Counted from the stretch's first letter, positions 7,254 through 15,680 are shown. The stretch: 22,400 nt of DNA from Thermoplasmatales archaeon (GCA_012522645.1 JAAYKC010000058.1:1-22400), one strand, 5' to 3'. Notes: generated from the letters alone by a model not told the origin. Program-made: numbers and translations.

Positions 7254-8407
7254 ACCGAACCCCTCTTCATGCGCTCTATAGCTTCGGCTATGCGTTCCTT
7301 GGACTGGGTCACGGTCATCCGGACATATCCTTCGGCGGATTCGCCGAAGCCGACGCCGGGTGTCACCACGATGCCGAGATCGAGCATCTTCTCCGTGAAC
7401 TCCATGGAAGGCATTCCGCAGTCGAACCAGACATAGAAGGTCGCCTTGGGCATATTCACATTGTATCCGAGGCTCCTCAGTCCGTCCACGAGGGCCCTTC
7501 TCCTTTCGGCGTACACATCCATATTCTTCCTGACAACATCAGGCAGACCTCCGTCATCCTTATAGAGACCCAGAGCTGTGATCCCCGCCTTCTGTATGAA
7601 CTTCGGTGCCCCGGAATCTATCTGCCCTTTGCACTTCTTGAGCCCGGAGACCAGGTCCCTGTGCCCTACTGCATATCCGAGTCTGTACCCGGTCATGTTG
7701 AATGTCTTGGAGAAGGATCCGAATTCTATGCAGTCCTTTCCGCCCTGCAGCGCCGAGGGTGCCATGTAGCCGTCGAAGCACATCTCTGAATATGCATTAT
7801 CATAACAGAAGATGGTGTTGTTCTCTACGCACCAATCCTGCATCCTCTTCAGGTACTTCTCATCGCAGGTGGCTCCCGTGGGGTTGTTGGGGTAGTTGGC
7901 ATAGAGCATCCTGGCCCCTTCGGGACAGTCGGCAGGGTCCAGCAACCAGTCCTTCTCGGGGCGAAGCGGCACTTTCACGCATTTCGCATTGTTGAACAGG
8001 GTCGCCGCCGCCGAATACACAGGATACCCGGGGCTGGGGGCTATTATGGTCTCCCCGTCATTGACGAAGGACTGGGCTATGTTGAATATACCTTCTTTGG
8101 AGCCTATGGTGACGCAGACCTCCGTGTCCGGGTCCACGTCCACGCCGAAGCGGATCTTGTACCAGTCCGCCACCGCCGCCCTGAGGGACTTCTCCCCTGC
8201 GCTGGAGGAGTAGTTGTGATTCTCGTGCTTAGCGACTTCTTTCTGCAGGGATTCTATGATCTGCGGCGGGGTCGGGAGATCCGGGTCCCCTATGCCGAAA
8301 TCTATCAGGTCCATTCCCTGAGCTCTTTTCTTCGCTGCCATCTCATCAAGCATCACGAAGAGGTAAGGCGGCAGTGCCTTCAGCCGTTCTGCGAATTCAT
8401 ATTCCAT
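7250..8407 (-). CDS. dapL: LL-diaminopimelate aminotransferase (class I/II aminotransferase)
   Basis: Pyridoxal-phosphate enzyme expected to make LL-2,6-diaminopimelate directly from tetrahydrodipicolinate and glutamate, bypassing the succinylase and acetylase branches. The 385-residue chain begins MEYEFAERLKALPPYLF after a GGAGAAGATAAT leader; ten further upstream codons were rejected because they run back into dapF. Fold type I features are DFGIGDPDLPTP near residue 36, NYPNNPTG near 171, YDNAYSE near 202 and the Schiff-base lysine Lys234 in SFSKTFNMTGYRLG. The general family includes several specificities, so the LL-DAP assignment leans on context: it is the last gene of a lysine operon that has dapA, dapB, dapF and lysA but no dapD, dapE or ddh. 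It starts one base after the dapF stop. Confidence 0.88.
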   Translation of the reverse strand: MEYEFAERLKALPPYLFVMLDEMAAKKRAQGMDLIDFGIGDPDLPTPPQIIESLQKEVAKHENHNYSSSAGEKSLRAAVADWYKIRFGVDVDPDTEVCVTIGSKEGIFNIAQSFVNDGETIIAPSPGYPVYSAAATLFNNAKCVKVPLRPEKDWLLDPADCPEGARMLYANYPNNPTGATCDEKYLKRMQDWCVENNTIFCYDNAYSEMCFDGYMAPSALQGGKDCIEFGSFSKTFNMTGYRLGYAVGHRDLVSGLKKCKGQIDSGAPKFIQKAGITALGLYKDDGGLPDVVRKNMDVYAERRRALVDGLRSLGYNVNMPKATFYVWFDCGMPSMEFTEKMLDLGIVVTPGVGFGESAEGYVRMTVTQSKERIAEAIERMKRGSV

Positions 8408-8408
8408 A

Positions 8409-9251
8409 TTATCTTCTCCAGATTCCCTCATAGACAAGGACCGCAGGTCCTTTCATAGTAACAGAGCTGAGATCCTTGGCCACGGTTATCGTAAGTGTGC
8501 CGCCGAGCAGATTGACGGCGATCGGCGTGTCGTAAGGCAGCAGCCCGCTGACACAGGCCGCTGTTGCGGCCGCTCCCGCACCGGTACCGCAGGCCATGGT
8601 CCATCCCGCACCTCTTTCGTAAACGCAGAGGTCTATCGCCTTATCATTGATGGCGGCGAATCCCACGTTCACCTTCTGGGGGAACCTGGGATCCGAACCG
8701 ATCACAGGGCCGAGACCCCTCCTCTCCTCATTGCTCAATTTACTGAATGTGACGAAATGGGGATTGCCCATGCTGAGCGCGGTGCCCCTGATCTCCTTCT
8801 CACCGAATGATATCGGCTGGTTGATGAACCTGGGCCCTCCGTCATACGTCATGGGCACCGCGTCCGTTTCCAGGGAGGGAGCGCCCAATCCCACGGTCAC
8901 ATCGGAAACCTTCCCGGTGCTTCCCCTTTCCACGCTGACGTCCTTGTTCCCGGCCAGGGTGTTTATGGAGAACACGTCCTTCTTGACGATCCCGAAATCA
9001 GACACGTGCTTGGCCAGGCATCTTATGCCGTTACCGCACATCTCAGCCTCGCTTCCGTCGGAATTTATGATCCTCATGGACACGTCGGCCCCCTTCATGC
9101 CCGGAAGCAGGTACAGGAAACCGTCCGCCCCTATCCCGAATCTGCGTTTGCATCCATGGACAACTTTTTCCGGATCTATGCGCAGCGATTCGTTTATCCC
9201 GTCCACTATTATGAAGTCGTTCCCTGTTCCGTGATATTTCCAAAACTTCAT
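8409..9251 (-). CDS. dapF: Diaminopimelate epimerase
   Basis: Cofactor-independent racemase converting LL- to meso-diaminopimelate. The start is the ATG overlapping the lysA TGA as ATGA; 35 further in-frame upstream codons are lysA shadow. The 280-residue protein opens MKFWKYHGTGNDF, the usual N terminus, and has both catalytic cysteines of the two-base mechanism: Cys72 in EMCGNGIRC and Cys221 in TMACGTGAGAA. The two-domain pseudo-symmetric length is normal. Its position between lysA and dapL places it exactly between the reactions it connects. Confidence 0.96.
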   Translation of the reverse strand: MKFWKYHGTGNDFIIVDGINESLRIDPEKVVHGCKRRFGIGADGFLYLLPGMKGADVSMRIINSDGSEAEMCGNGIRCLAKHVSDFGIVKKDVFSINTLAGNKDVSVERGSTGKVSDVTVGLGAPSLETDAVPMTYDGGPRFINQPISFGEKEIRGTALSMGNPHFVTFSKLSNEERRGLGPVIGSDPRFPQKVNVGFAAINDKAIDLCVYERGAGWTMACGTGAGAAATAACVSGLLPYDTPIAVNLLGGTLTITVAKDLSSVTMKGPAVLVYEGIWRR

Positions 9252-10510
9252 TTCCTCAATCCCTCCGGTATGATCTGGTTGCGCCAGAGGTCCTCCATGC
9301 TCTCTGCCTTCCGGGTGAGACAGGCCTTCCCGTTGCTCACCAGAACCTCTGCGCATCTGGGTCTTGAGTTATACTCGCTCGACATGGAGAAGCCGTATGC
9401 CCCTGCGTTGAACACGGCCACAAGGTCCCCCTCTTCAGGGTTGGGCATGACGCGGTTATGTGCCAGATAGTCTCCGCTCTCACATATTGGGCCCACTATA
9501 TCATATTTGTCGGTGCATGCTTTGTTGAACTTATTGGCAGTTGCGACCATGTGATAGGAATCGTAGAAGGAGGGTCTGATAAGGGTGTTGAATCCTGCAT
9601 CCACGCCTATATACTTCTTCGTACCGGCATTCTTGATGTCCACGCATCTTGTCAGGAGCACGGTGGAATCGGCCACTATGTATCTGCCGGGCTCCAGAAG
9701 GACGGTCTTGACATCCGTCTCCTCCAGGATTATCTCGGTGACAAGGCTGGCAAGCTCCTCCACGTCCGTCTCCTCTTCCTGCAGCTTGTACGGGACCCCT
9801 ACGCCGCCGCCTATGTCTATGAAATCAAGATCGATGCCGACCTCCTCCCTGATATCGTTGGCAAGGTCGGAGAGCACTTCCGCGACCTCTGTGAATTGTT
9901 CTATGCCTTCTCCGCCCGATCCGGTGTGGGCGTGTATCCCCTTAATATCAAAGCCCAGGGCTTTGGCACGGGCATAGACGGGTATCGTTCTCTTGATGGG
10001 TATGCCGAACTTCGATCCCCTGCCGCCGGTCATGACTCTGACGTCGTGGCCTGATGTCACTCCGGGTGTGACCCTTACTGATATCTTGACATCGGTGGAG
10101 ATATGTGCCAGCCTTTCCAATTCTGATTCAGAGTCTATGTTTATCATGCACCCTACGTCAACAAGGGCCTTCAGCTCCTCATTGCTCACGTTCACTCCTG
10201 TATAGAGTATGCGGTCGGGGGTGAAACCTGCCCTGAGGCACGAATGCACCTCTCCGATGGAGACCGCATCTATGCAGCTGCCCTCCTGCTCAAGGATGCG
10301 CAGGACCGACAGATTGGTGTTGGCCTTGCATGCGTAATGCACCTCTGTGTTCATGTACCTGGAGAATGCCTCATGGATCCTCCTGTAATTCTCTCTGACC
10401 CTCTTCTCCTCTGTCACATAGACAGGGGTCCCGAATTCTTCTGCTATATCCGTTGCGGCTATGCCGTCGATCAGCATCATGCCGTTCTTTCCCTCATACT
10501 CTCTGGTCAT
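9248..10510 (-). CDS. lysA: Diaminopimelate decarboxylase
   Basis: Fold type III pyridoxal-phosphate enzyme decarboxylating meso-diaminopimelate to L-lysine, the last step. The 420 residues show the cofactor lysine Lys62 in VHYACKANTN, the HAHTGSGGEG phosphate-binding region near residue 193, IDIGGGVGVPY, a substrate-binding EPGRYIVA, and the catalytic cysteine Cys343 in ICESGDYLA with the downstream GAYGFSMSSEYNSRPR. This agrees with LysA rather than arginine or ornithine decarboxylases. Both ends couple to neighbours by ATGA overlaps: its ATG with the lysC stop and its TGA with the dapF start. Confidence 0.96.
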   Translation of the reverse strand: MTREYEGKNGMMLIDGIAATDIAEEFGTPVYVTEEKRVRENYRRIHEAFSRYMNTEVHYACKANTNLSVLRILEQEGSCIDAVSIGEVHSCLRAGFTPDRILYTGVNVSNEELKALVDVGCMINIDSESELERLAHISTDVKISVRVTPGVTSGHDVRVMTGGRGSKFGIPIKRTIPVYARAKALGFDIKGIHAHTGSGGEGIEQFTEVAEVLSDLANDIREEVGIDLDFIDIGGGVGVPYKLQEEETDVEELASLVTEIILEETDVKTVLLEPGRYIVADSTVLLTRCVDIKNAGTKKYIGVDAGFNTLIRPSFYDSYHMVATANKFNKACTDKYDIVGPICESGDYLAHNRVMPNPEEGDLVAVFNAGAYGFSMSSEYNSRPRCAEVLVSNGKACLTRKAESMEDLWRNQIIPEGLRK

Positions 10511-11877
10511 TCAGTCCCCTCTCCGACTATGAACTTCTGATGCAGCACTTTCACCACCTCCGTGACGGAATCGGTGGGGACCACGAAGTTAAGGGAAACA
10601 TCGGACGCCCCCTCGGAGATCATCTCCACGTTGGCTCCCACCTCTTTCACTGCACCGAAGACGTCCCCTGAGAATCCCTGGTAGGACAATAAGCTGTCGC
10701 CTACGACGCATATGAGCGCAACGTTGCTTTTGACATCTATGCGCTCTATATCCTTGCTGTCCAGAAGATTCAGATTCTTCAGGGTCTGCTTGACATCCAG
10801 ATTATGGATCAGGAAGGCTATCGTGGACAGGGATGTGGATATGGCATAAACTGCGACCCCCGCATCTGCAAGTTTCTCCACTATCTTGGCGACGATTATG
10901 GGCCGGTAGGCTATGTCCGCCGCAGATACCGTGATTATGGACAGATCAACCTTCATCGCCACGCTCTTCAGCAGCTTATTGTCCGAGCGCTTGCTCAGAT
11001 TGTGTATGACGGTCCCCGGATTGTCGGGGTCATAGGAGTTCTTGATCCTAAGGGGGATGTGCTTCCTCTGAACAGGCTCTATCGTCCGGGGGTGGAGCAC
11101 CCTGGCACCGAAATATGCCAGTTCTCCCGCTTCGCTGTAATTCATCTCCTCTATAGTCTTGGCGTCCGTTACGACCCTGGGATCTGCGCTCATGAAGCCG
11201 TTTACGTCGGTCCAGATCTCCACGCAATCGGCATTCATGGCATTGCCTATGGCCGCCGCAGCATAATCCGAGCCCCCTCTTCCGAAGGTCAGGGCCCTGC
11301 CGCTCTCCGTTACGCCGTAATAGCCAGATATGATGGGGATCACCCCGTCCTGGAGCATGGGCCTGAGGATCATGTTCGTCTTGAGGGATGTCTTCTCCAG
11401 GTCCGCAGTACCGTTCAGAGGTCTGCCCTCAGCATATATGCCAGCTTCTTCGGATGTGAGTGCCACGGAGTCGAAGCCCATGGACTCTATGAGATGTGCC
11501 AGAGTGAGACTGGAGAATCGCTCTCCCTGGGATATGAACAGGTCCTCGAAATAGGGGTCGATCCTGGCGCACTCATCGACCATGAGGTCCTTCAGGATGT
11601 CCAGGCGCTCGTTGAAATCCCTCTTGTAGGATTCCAGGGCCTCGCCTTCGAACAGCTTGCAGGCAACATCCATATGTCTTTCGCAGAACAGCTCCGCAGC
11701 CCCTTCCGGGTCTCTGAAACCGTTCTCCATGGTCCCGATCAGGAAATTCGTTATGCCGGACATGGCAGAGACCACTACGATCTTCCCCCCTTCCTTCTCA
11801 GTCACAATCTTCGCCACTCTCATCAGAGCCTCGGCGGAGCCTACGCTGCTCCCTCCAAACTTCATTACGGTTATCAT
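10507..11877 (-). CDS. lysC: Aspartate kinase
   Basis: Phosphorylates aspartate with ATP, the entry to the aspartate family (lysine, threonine, methionine). The 456-residue protein starts MITVMKFGGSSVGSAEAL, the classic kinase N terminus, at an ATG overlapping the dapB TGA as ATGA. Further motifs are VVVSAMSGITN, the FGRGGSDYAAAAIGNA nucleotide region and EIWTDVNGFMSADPR. From about residue 300 a regulatory half with two ACT-like repeats is visible (VAMKVDLSIITV and SNVALICVVGDSLL), so feedback by lysine or threonine is likely. Its location in the lysine operon suggests a lysine-dedicated isoenzyme. No aspartate-semialdehyde dehydrogenase gene lies in the window. Confidence 0.96.
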   Translation of the reverse strand: MITVMKFGGSSVGSAEALMRVAKIVTEKEGGKIVVVSAMSGITNFLIGTMENGFRDPEGAAELFCERHMDVACKLFEGEALESYKRDFNERLDILKDLMVDECARIDPYFEDLFISQGERFSSLTLAHLIESMGFDSVALTSEEAGIYAEGRPLNGTADLEKTSLKTNMILRPMLQDGVIPIISGYYGVTESGRALTFGRGGSDYAAAAIGNAMNADCVEIWTDVNGFMSADPRVVTDAKTIEEMNYSEAGELAYFGARVLHPRTIEPVQRKHIPLRIKNSYDPDNPGTVIHNLSKRSDNKLLKSVAMKVDLSIITVSAADIAYRPIIVAKIVEKLADAGVAVYAISTSLSTIAFLIHNLDVKQTLKNLNLLDSKDIERIDVKSNVALICVVGDSLLSYQGFSGDVFGAVKEVGANVEMISEGASDVSLNFVVPTDSVTEVVKVLHQKFIVGEGTE

Positions 11878-12656
11878 AGACCGAGCACCTCGTTCATGCT
11901 GTGCACCCTGCCGTCCTTCCTGCCGGCCACCCACCTTATGGTCCTCAGACAGCCTGAGGCCAAAGCGTTACGGGATATCGCTCTGTGGGTTATCTCCAAT
12001 ACCTCATCATCCCCTCCGAATAACACTGTGTGATCTCCCACGATGTTACCGGCTCTTATCGAATGCATACCGATCTCCTTCTTCCGGGATCCGGTCGTGC
12101 ATTCCCTTCCGTATGATACATGCTCCGCTCCCGTTATAGCCTGCAGCCTCCTGAGGGTCTCCTTAGCGGTGCCGGAAGGGGAATCCTTCTTGGAAGAGTG
12201 GTGAGCCTCTATGATCTCCATATCCTGGTCGGGAAGATGCCGGGCGAGCATCTCGCACACGCTCCAGAACATGTTGATCCCTACGGAGAAATTGGAGGAT
12301 ACGACGGCGGATGTCCCGTATCTCTCTACGGCGGCCGTCATGGAAGCCATGGCGGCGGCATCAACGGACGTAGTGCCAAGCACTATGTTAGCACCGGTTT
12401 CCGGTACGGATGCCACTGCGGCACCGGCCGCAGAGGGAGTGGTGAGATCCACATAAACATCGGCATCCTTCAGCAGGTTCTTCAGAGTGACCGGGCCGGA
12501 GGCCACAACACCCCCCGCGATCTCCCTGCCGATATTTCCGCCGTTCTCTGATACGGTGGCACCGGTCAGCCTGAGGTCTTCGGATTCAGCGATCATATCG
12601 CAGACGATGCGGCCCAGTTTACCTGTGGCGCCGCCAACGACAACCTTCGTGATCAA
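11874..12656 (-). CDS. dapB: 4-hydroxy-tetrahydrodipicolinate reductase
   Basis: NAD(P)H-dependent reductase acting on the DapA product. The gene starts at a TTG (RC of 12654-12656) with a strong GGAGG (12665-12669) eight bases upstream; no ATG suits the N terminus. The 260 residues begin MITKVVVGGATGKLGR, the Rossmann fingerprint, and contain the catalytic block IEAHHSSKKDSPSGTAKE with His152, His153 and the lysine pair 156-157, then HSIRAGNIVGDHTVLFGG and the closing DEVLEITHRAISR. Length and motifs are standard. It lies 13 bases after dapA and overlaps lysC. Confidence 0.95.
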   Translation of the reverse strand: MITKVVVGGATGKLGRIVCDMIAESEDLRLTGATVSENGGNIGREIAGGVVASGPVTLKNLLKDADVYVDLTTPSAAGAAVASVPETGANIVLGTTSVDAAAMASMTAAVERYGTSAVVSSNFSVGINMFWSVCEMLARHLPDQDMEIIEAHHSSKKDSPSGTAKETLRRLQAITGAEHVSYGRECTTGSRKKEIGMHSIRAGNIVGDHTVLFGGDDEVLEITHRAISRNALASGCLRTIRWVAGRKDGRVHSMNEVLGL

Positions 12657-12669
12657 CAGACTCGCCTCC

Positions 12670-13545
12670 TTAGATAAGACCCAGATCCTCTATGTCCGCA
12701 TCTAGGACAGCCTCGCCCCGTTCGGATATGTATGTCAATGGCAGTCTGAGCTCCCCGTTACCGAAGCCAAGGCGCTTCATAACATACTTTATCGGTATCG
12801 GGTTGGACTCCAGGAAGAGATCCGTGAACAACGGCAGCATGCGGAAATGTATCGCGGAAGCGTCAATGAACTTCTCCCTCAGGCACAGGTCCATCATCTG
12901 GCACACTGTCTTGGGACAGCAGTTGGCCGCCACGGATATGACTCCGCTGCCTCCCATGGCCATGATCGGGAACGTCTGAGCGTCATCGCCGGAGATCACT
13001 TCGAAATCCTTCGGCTTCTTCGCCAGTATCTTGCCTACCTGGGTAAGGTTGCCGCTGGCCTCCTTTATTCCGACGACCCCGGGCAGTTCCTTGGCGATCC
13101 TCACGGTGGTCTCCGCCGCTATGTTGCTGGCAGTCCTTCCCGGGACATTGTATATCACGATGGGCACGTCAATGGATTCGCTGACAGCCTTATAGTGCTG
13201 GAATATGCCCTCCTGAGTCGGCTTGTTGCAGTATGGGGATATGGAGAGTATGCCGTCCGCCCCGAGGTCTGCAGCGGTCTTGCTGAGATAAATCGCTTCG
13301 GAGGTGGAGTTGCTCCCGGCACCCGCCAGGACCCTGGCGTGCTTCACCTCATCCATTACTATCTTTATGACTCTGAGATGCTCCTCATGGCTGAGCGTAG
13401 CCGATTCTCCCGTTGAACCGCACGGTACCAGCGTGCTGACGCCGTTCTCCTCTTGGAATCGCACTATGCGCCTGAGACATTCCTCATCGACCTCTCCGCT
13501 CTTTGTGAACGGTGTGATCAGTGCCGTTGCCACACCTTCGAACAT
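12670..13545 (-). CDS. dapA: 4-hydroxy-tetrahydrodipicolinate synthase
   Basis: Class I aldolase condensing pyruvate with aspartate semialdehyde, the committed step of the diaminopimelate route. The 291-residue TIM barrel shows PCGSTGESATLSHEEH near residue 41, YNVPGRTASN with the conserved Tyr132 and Arg137, and the Schiff-base Lys161 in VVGIKEASGN. These match DapA rather than other members such as N-acetylneuraminate lyase or KDG aldolase, and the operon context confirms it. It begins two bases after the stop of the Lrp-type regulator. Confidence 0.95.
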   Translation of the reverse strand: MFEGVATALITPFTKSGEVDEECLRRIVRFQEENGVSTLVPCGSTGESATLSHEEHLRVIKIVMDEVKHARVLAGAGSNSTSEAIYLSKTAADLGADGILSISPYCNKPTQEGIFQHYKAVSESIDVPIVIYNVPGRTASNIAAETTVRIAKELPGVVGIKEASGNLTQVGKILAKKPKDFEVISGDDAQTFPIMAMGGSGVISVAANCCPKTVCQMMDLCLREKFIDASAIHFRMLPLFTDLFLESNPIPIKYVMKRLGFGNGELRLPLTYISERGEAVLDADIEDLGLI

Positions 13546-13547
13546 TA

Positions 13548-13967
13548 TTACTCCCCGCTGTGCTCCTTCAGTATCAGCCGCGTTCGCGTGCTGATTATAT
13601 TATCATTGCGTCTGACGCTCTCGATTATATCGTTCAAACGCTGGGACGACTCCACATCCACTATGGCTATGAGGTCCTGATCCCCCGTGACCTCGAATAC
13701 CTCGTTTATCCCGTCATATTGAATGAGCCGGTCCGCTATCTCCTGGGAATCGGTGTTGACATCTATGCATATCTCGACCAGGGCCTTCACGTTCTTCGAA
13801 CTGGTCTTTATCGTGAACCCTTTTATCGTACCTTCGGACATCATCCTGTGAACTCTGCTTCTTACGGTGCCTTCGGATACGTTTATCCGTTGCGCTATGT
13901 CCACGAAAGGACATCTTGAGTCCTTTCTGAGGATGTCAATTATTCGCTTGTCGAGATTATCTATCAA
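13548..13967 (-). CDS. Lrp/AsnC family transcriptional regulator of the lysine operon (LysM-like by context)
   Basis: A 139-residue one-domain-pair regulator. Residues 1-60 form the AsnC-type winged helix-turn-helix (MIDNLDKRIIDILRKDSRC, then INVSEGTVRSRVHRM) and residues 65-139 the RAM ligand-binding domain with VTGDQDLIAIVDV. The start is a TTG preceded by GGTGAT (13973-13978) at 5 bases; there is no suitable ATG. It is the first gene of a seven-gene lysine operon. Sulfolobus LysM, also of this family, sits beside lysine genes and responds to lysine, so autoregulation of this operon with lysine as effector is a reasonable inference. Family assignment is firm; ligand and targets are not shown by the sequence. 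Confidence 0.92.
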   Translation of the reverse strand: MIDNLDKRIIDILRKDSRCPFVDIAQRINVSEGTVRSRVHRMMSEGTIKGFTIKTSSKNVKALVEICIDVNTDSQEIADRLIQYDGINEVFEVTGDQDLIAIVDVESSQRLNDIIESVRRNDNIISTRTRLILKEHSGE

Positions 13968-14016
13968 TTTTTATCACCAGTCTTCTGAATTCGTAGTCTC
14001 AACACCGCTGACCGCA

Positions 14017-14034
14017 ATTAATATATATAAATAC
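14017..14034 (-). promoter_or_regulatory. TATA box of the lysine operon promoter
   Basis: On the minus strand this reads GTATTTATATATATTAAT, the strongest TATA-like element in the window. It lies about 50-65 bases before the regulator's TTG start, so transcription would begin near 13990-14000 with a leader of roughly 25-30 bases carrying the GGTGAT site. A single promoter could drive the whole operon down to dapL, as no later gap exceeds 13 bases. Confidence 0.7.
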
Positions 14035-14059
14035 TTAGAAAATCGAAGTGTCTTCTAAG
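14034..14059. promoter_or_regulatory. Inverted repeat next to the lysine promoter: candidate operator, or hairpin after the channel gene
   Basis: A perfect 7-base inverted repeat, CTTAGAA at 14034-14040 and TTCTAAG at 14053-14059, separated by 12 bases. On the minus strand the proximal half touches the TATA box and takes the BRE position, where a bound regulator would block or recruit the transcription machinery. The Lrp-type regulator encoded immediately downstream is the obvious candidate. The repeat also lies 19 bases after the stop of the upstream channel gene and is followed by AT-rich sequence, so it may instead act as a termination hairpin. I cannot tell these apart from sequence. Confidence 0.4.
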
Positions 14060-14077
14060 GAGTTCGCAGTATCGGGC

Positions 14078-15625
14078 TCATGATTCTGAGATGTGAATAT
14101 CCATCTCGGGTATTGAGAGCTTCACGCCGTTCTCTCTGAATTTATCATATATCACCAGACGAAGCTTTGCCCCGATGGATCCGAAGCTCTCCACATCGTC
14201 GACGTATGCCGCCATGCGCAGCCTGACGTCGAAATCCCTGAATTCCACGACACGGGTGTCAGGCGTATCGAAGCTGCCGTCAGTTATGATGTTGGGATGC
14301 TCGTATGCGGCCTCCTTCATGAGTCTCATGGCAAGTTCCAGATCCGTTCCGTGCGCCACTCCCGCATATATCAATATTCGATATGCATTGTTCTTGCTGC
14401 TCATGTTCGTGATCACAGTGGATGCCACGAGGCTGTTGGGCATGACGATGACCTCCTCATTCTCCCAGCTGTGGAATGTGGTGTTCATGAGGCCTATGCT
14501 CTTGACCCTGAGGATGGCGGAATGTTCCTTCATCGTCACCAGGTCACCCTCCCTTATGGGCCGGGAGATGAGAAGGGTCATGCCGCTGAAGAACTGATTC
14601 AGGCTGTTCTGAGCCCCCAAGGAAAGAGCCAGACCCAATATGCCGGCACCGGTGAGTATTGCAACCAGGTTGAATCCCAATGTGGCCAGGATGGCCGCCA
14701 GGGCGACGGTCGCGATGACGATCTTCCCAAGCATATTGAAGAGCGGCACCAGCGTATCGTCGACACCTTTGACATCCTTCGACATCTTCGAGAAGAACAT
14801 CGGGATTATGATCTTGTAGGCACGCCAGATTATTATCGCCCCCAGGATGATGTACAGAATGGCGGAGATGCTCAGTGAGAGCGCTATGTACTGTGCGTCC
14901 ACTCCTGCGATACTGAGAGATTCGGATATGCCGTATACCGTGACGGCCAGGAAGATCAGCCAGGAAAGCTCCTTCCTTATCTCCCGGAAGTACTCCTTCG
15001 TCTCGTCGGACACCAGTCTCTTCGCGGCAAGGTAGGCCGCGCTGAGGATGAAGATGGCGAGACCTATCCACAGGAAGAAGGACAGCACTGCGGTGAATGC
15101 AGGTGTGTTCATGGGATACGGCAGAGGGTTCTCGAAGAAGCCCAGGATCTTATTGAACTGATCCTCGGAAGCAAGATGTGATGATATCTGGATATGCACG
15201 CCGAATGAAACGGATGTAACTGCCTCCGTCGCCATGTTGGTGCAGGTCATGGATATCTCCAAGTCCGAAGTGCCTGAACCTGAGAATTTATCCACCTCCA
15301 GGGTCAGAGGGACATACAACAATTCCCCTCCTGTCAGACCGAAGTCTGTGAATGATTTCCCGTTATTGAAATTAGCGCTCAGGCCGCCGGAACTCACAAC
15401 CTCGAGGACGACCGTATAATTCTCCGATGCATTGTTGTTCACATGCAGGTCGAGGGTATCCGTATCTCCGGCTCCGATGAGGATATCATAATCAGGATAA
15501 GAGAGTGTGATATCATCGGCAACGGCAAGATTTCCCGAGCCGTCATCCGCTGTTAAAGGCATCAGCAGCAGAGCGGCCACCGCAACGAATGCGAACAATG
15601 CAGCCGTCTTTTTGCCGGAGACCAT
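14078..15625 (-). CDS. MscS-family mechanosensitive channel with secreted N-terminal beta domain
   Basis: A membrane channel expected to open under membrane tension and release solutes on hypo-osmotic shock. From the ATG at 15625 the protein has 515 residues: a signal peptide or first membrane helix (about 5-25, FAFVAVAALLLMPLT), a roughly 120-residue threonine/serine-rich beta domain resembling NEW3 or Ig-like cell-surface domains (LDLHVNNNASENYTVVLEV), then several membrane helices from about residue 170. The pore helix and beta domain of MscS follow (LTGAGILGLALSLGAQNSL, then ISRPIREGDLV), ending with the alpha/beta C-terminal domain. A TTG at 15637 would add four residues; the ATG is preferred because the TATA position predicts a start of transcription near 15630, making it nearly leaderless. 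Neither start has a ribosome binding site. Confidence 0.9.
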   Translation of the reverse strand: MVSGKKTAALFAFVAVAALLLMPLTADDGSGNLAVADDITLSYPDYDILIGAGDTDTLDLHVNNNASENYTVVLEVVSSGGLSANFNNGKSFTDFGLTGGELLYVPLTLEVDKFSGSGTSDLEISMTCTNMATEAVTSVSFGVHIQISSHLASEDQFNKILGFFENPLPYPMNTPAFTAVLSFFLWIGLAIFILSAAYLAAKRLVSDETKEYFREIRKELSWLIFLAVTVYGISESLSIAGVDAQYIALSLSISAILYIILGAIIIWRAYKIIIPMFFSKMSKDVKGVDDTLVPLFNMLGKIVIATVALAAILATLGFNLVAILTGAGILGLALSLGAQNSLNQFFSGMTLLISRPIREGDLVTMKEHSAILRVKSIGLMNTTFHSWENEEVIVMPNSLVASTVITNMSSKNNAYRILIYAGVAHGTDLELAMRLMKEAAYEHPNIITDGSFDTPDTRVVEFRDFDVRLRMAAYVDDVESFGSIGAKLRLVIYDKFRENGVKLSIPEMDIHISES

Positions 15626-15680
15626 ATTTTTCGTCAAGGATTACATAGCATAAAAATATACTTGAAACCAATCGGGCATC
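15626..15680. promoter_or_regulatory. Short divergent promoter, channel / prepilin peptidase
   Basis: Only 55 bases separate the two start codons. A single AT block, CATAAAAATATAC at about 15648-15660, sits in the middle. On the plus strand it is about 26 bases before the 15681 ATG, and on the minus strand (TATATTTTTATG) about 26-30 bases before the channel ATG. Both messages would then start at or within a few bases of their start codons, which fits the absence of ribosome binding sites on either side. Confidence 0.55.

Noticed and set aside
10804..12033. A 409-codon open frame on the plus strand opposite lysC and dapB
   Set aside because: It runs across two genes with unbroken conserved motifs on the other strand; the long open frame is a by-product of their codon use.
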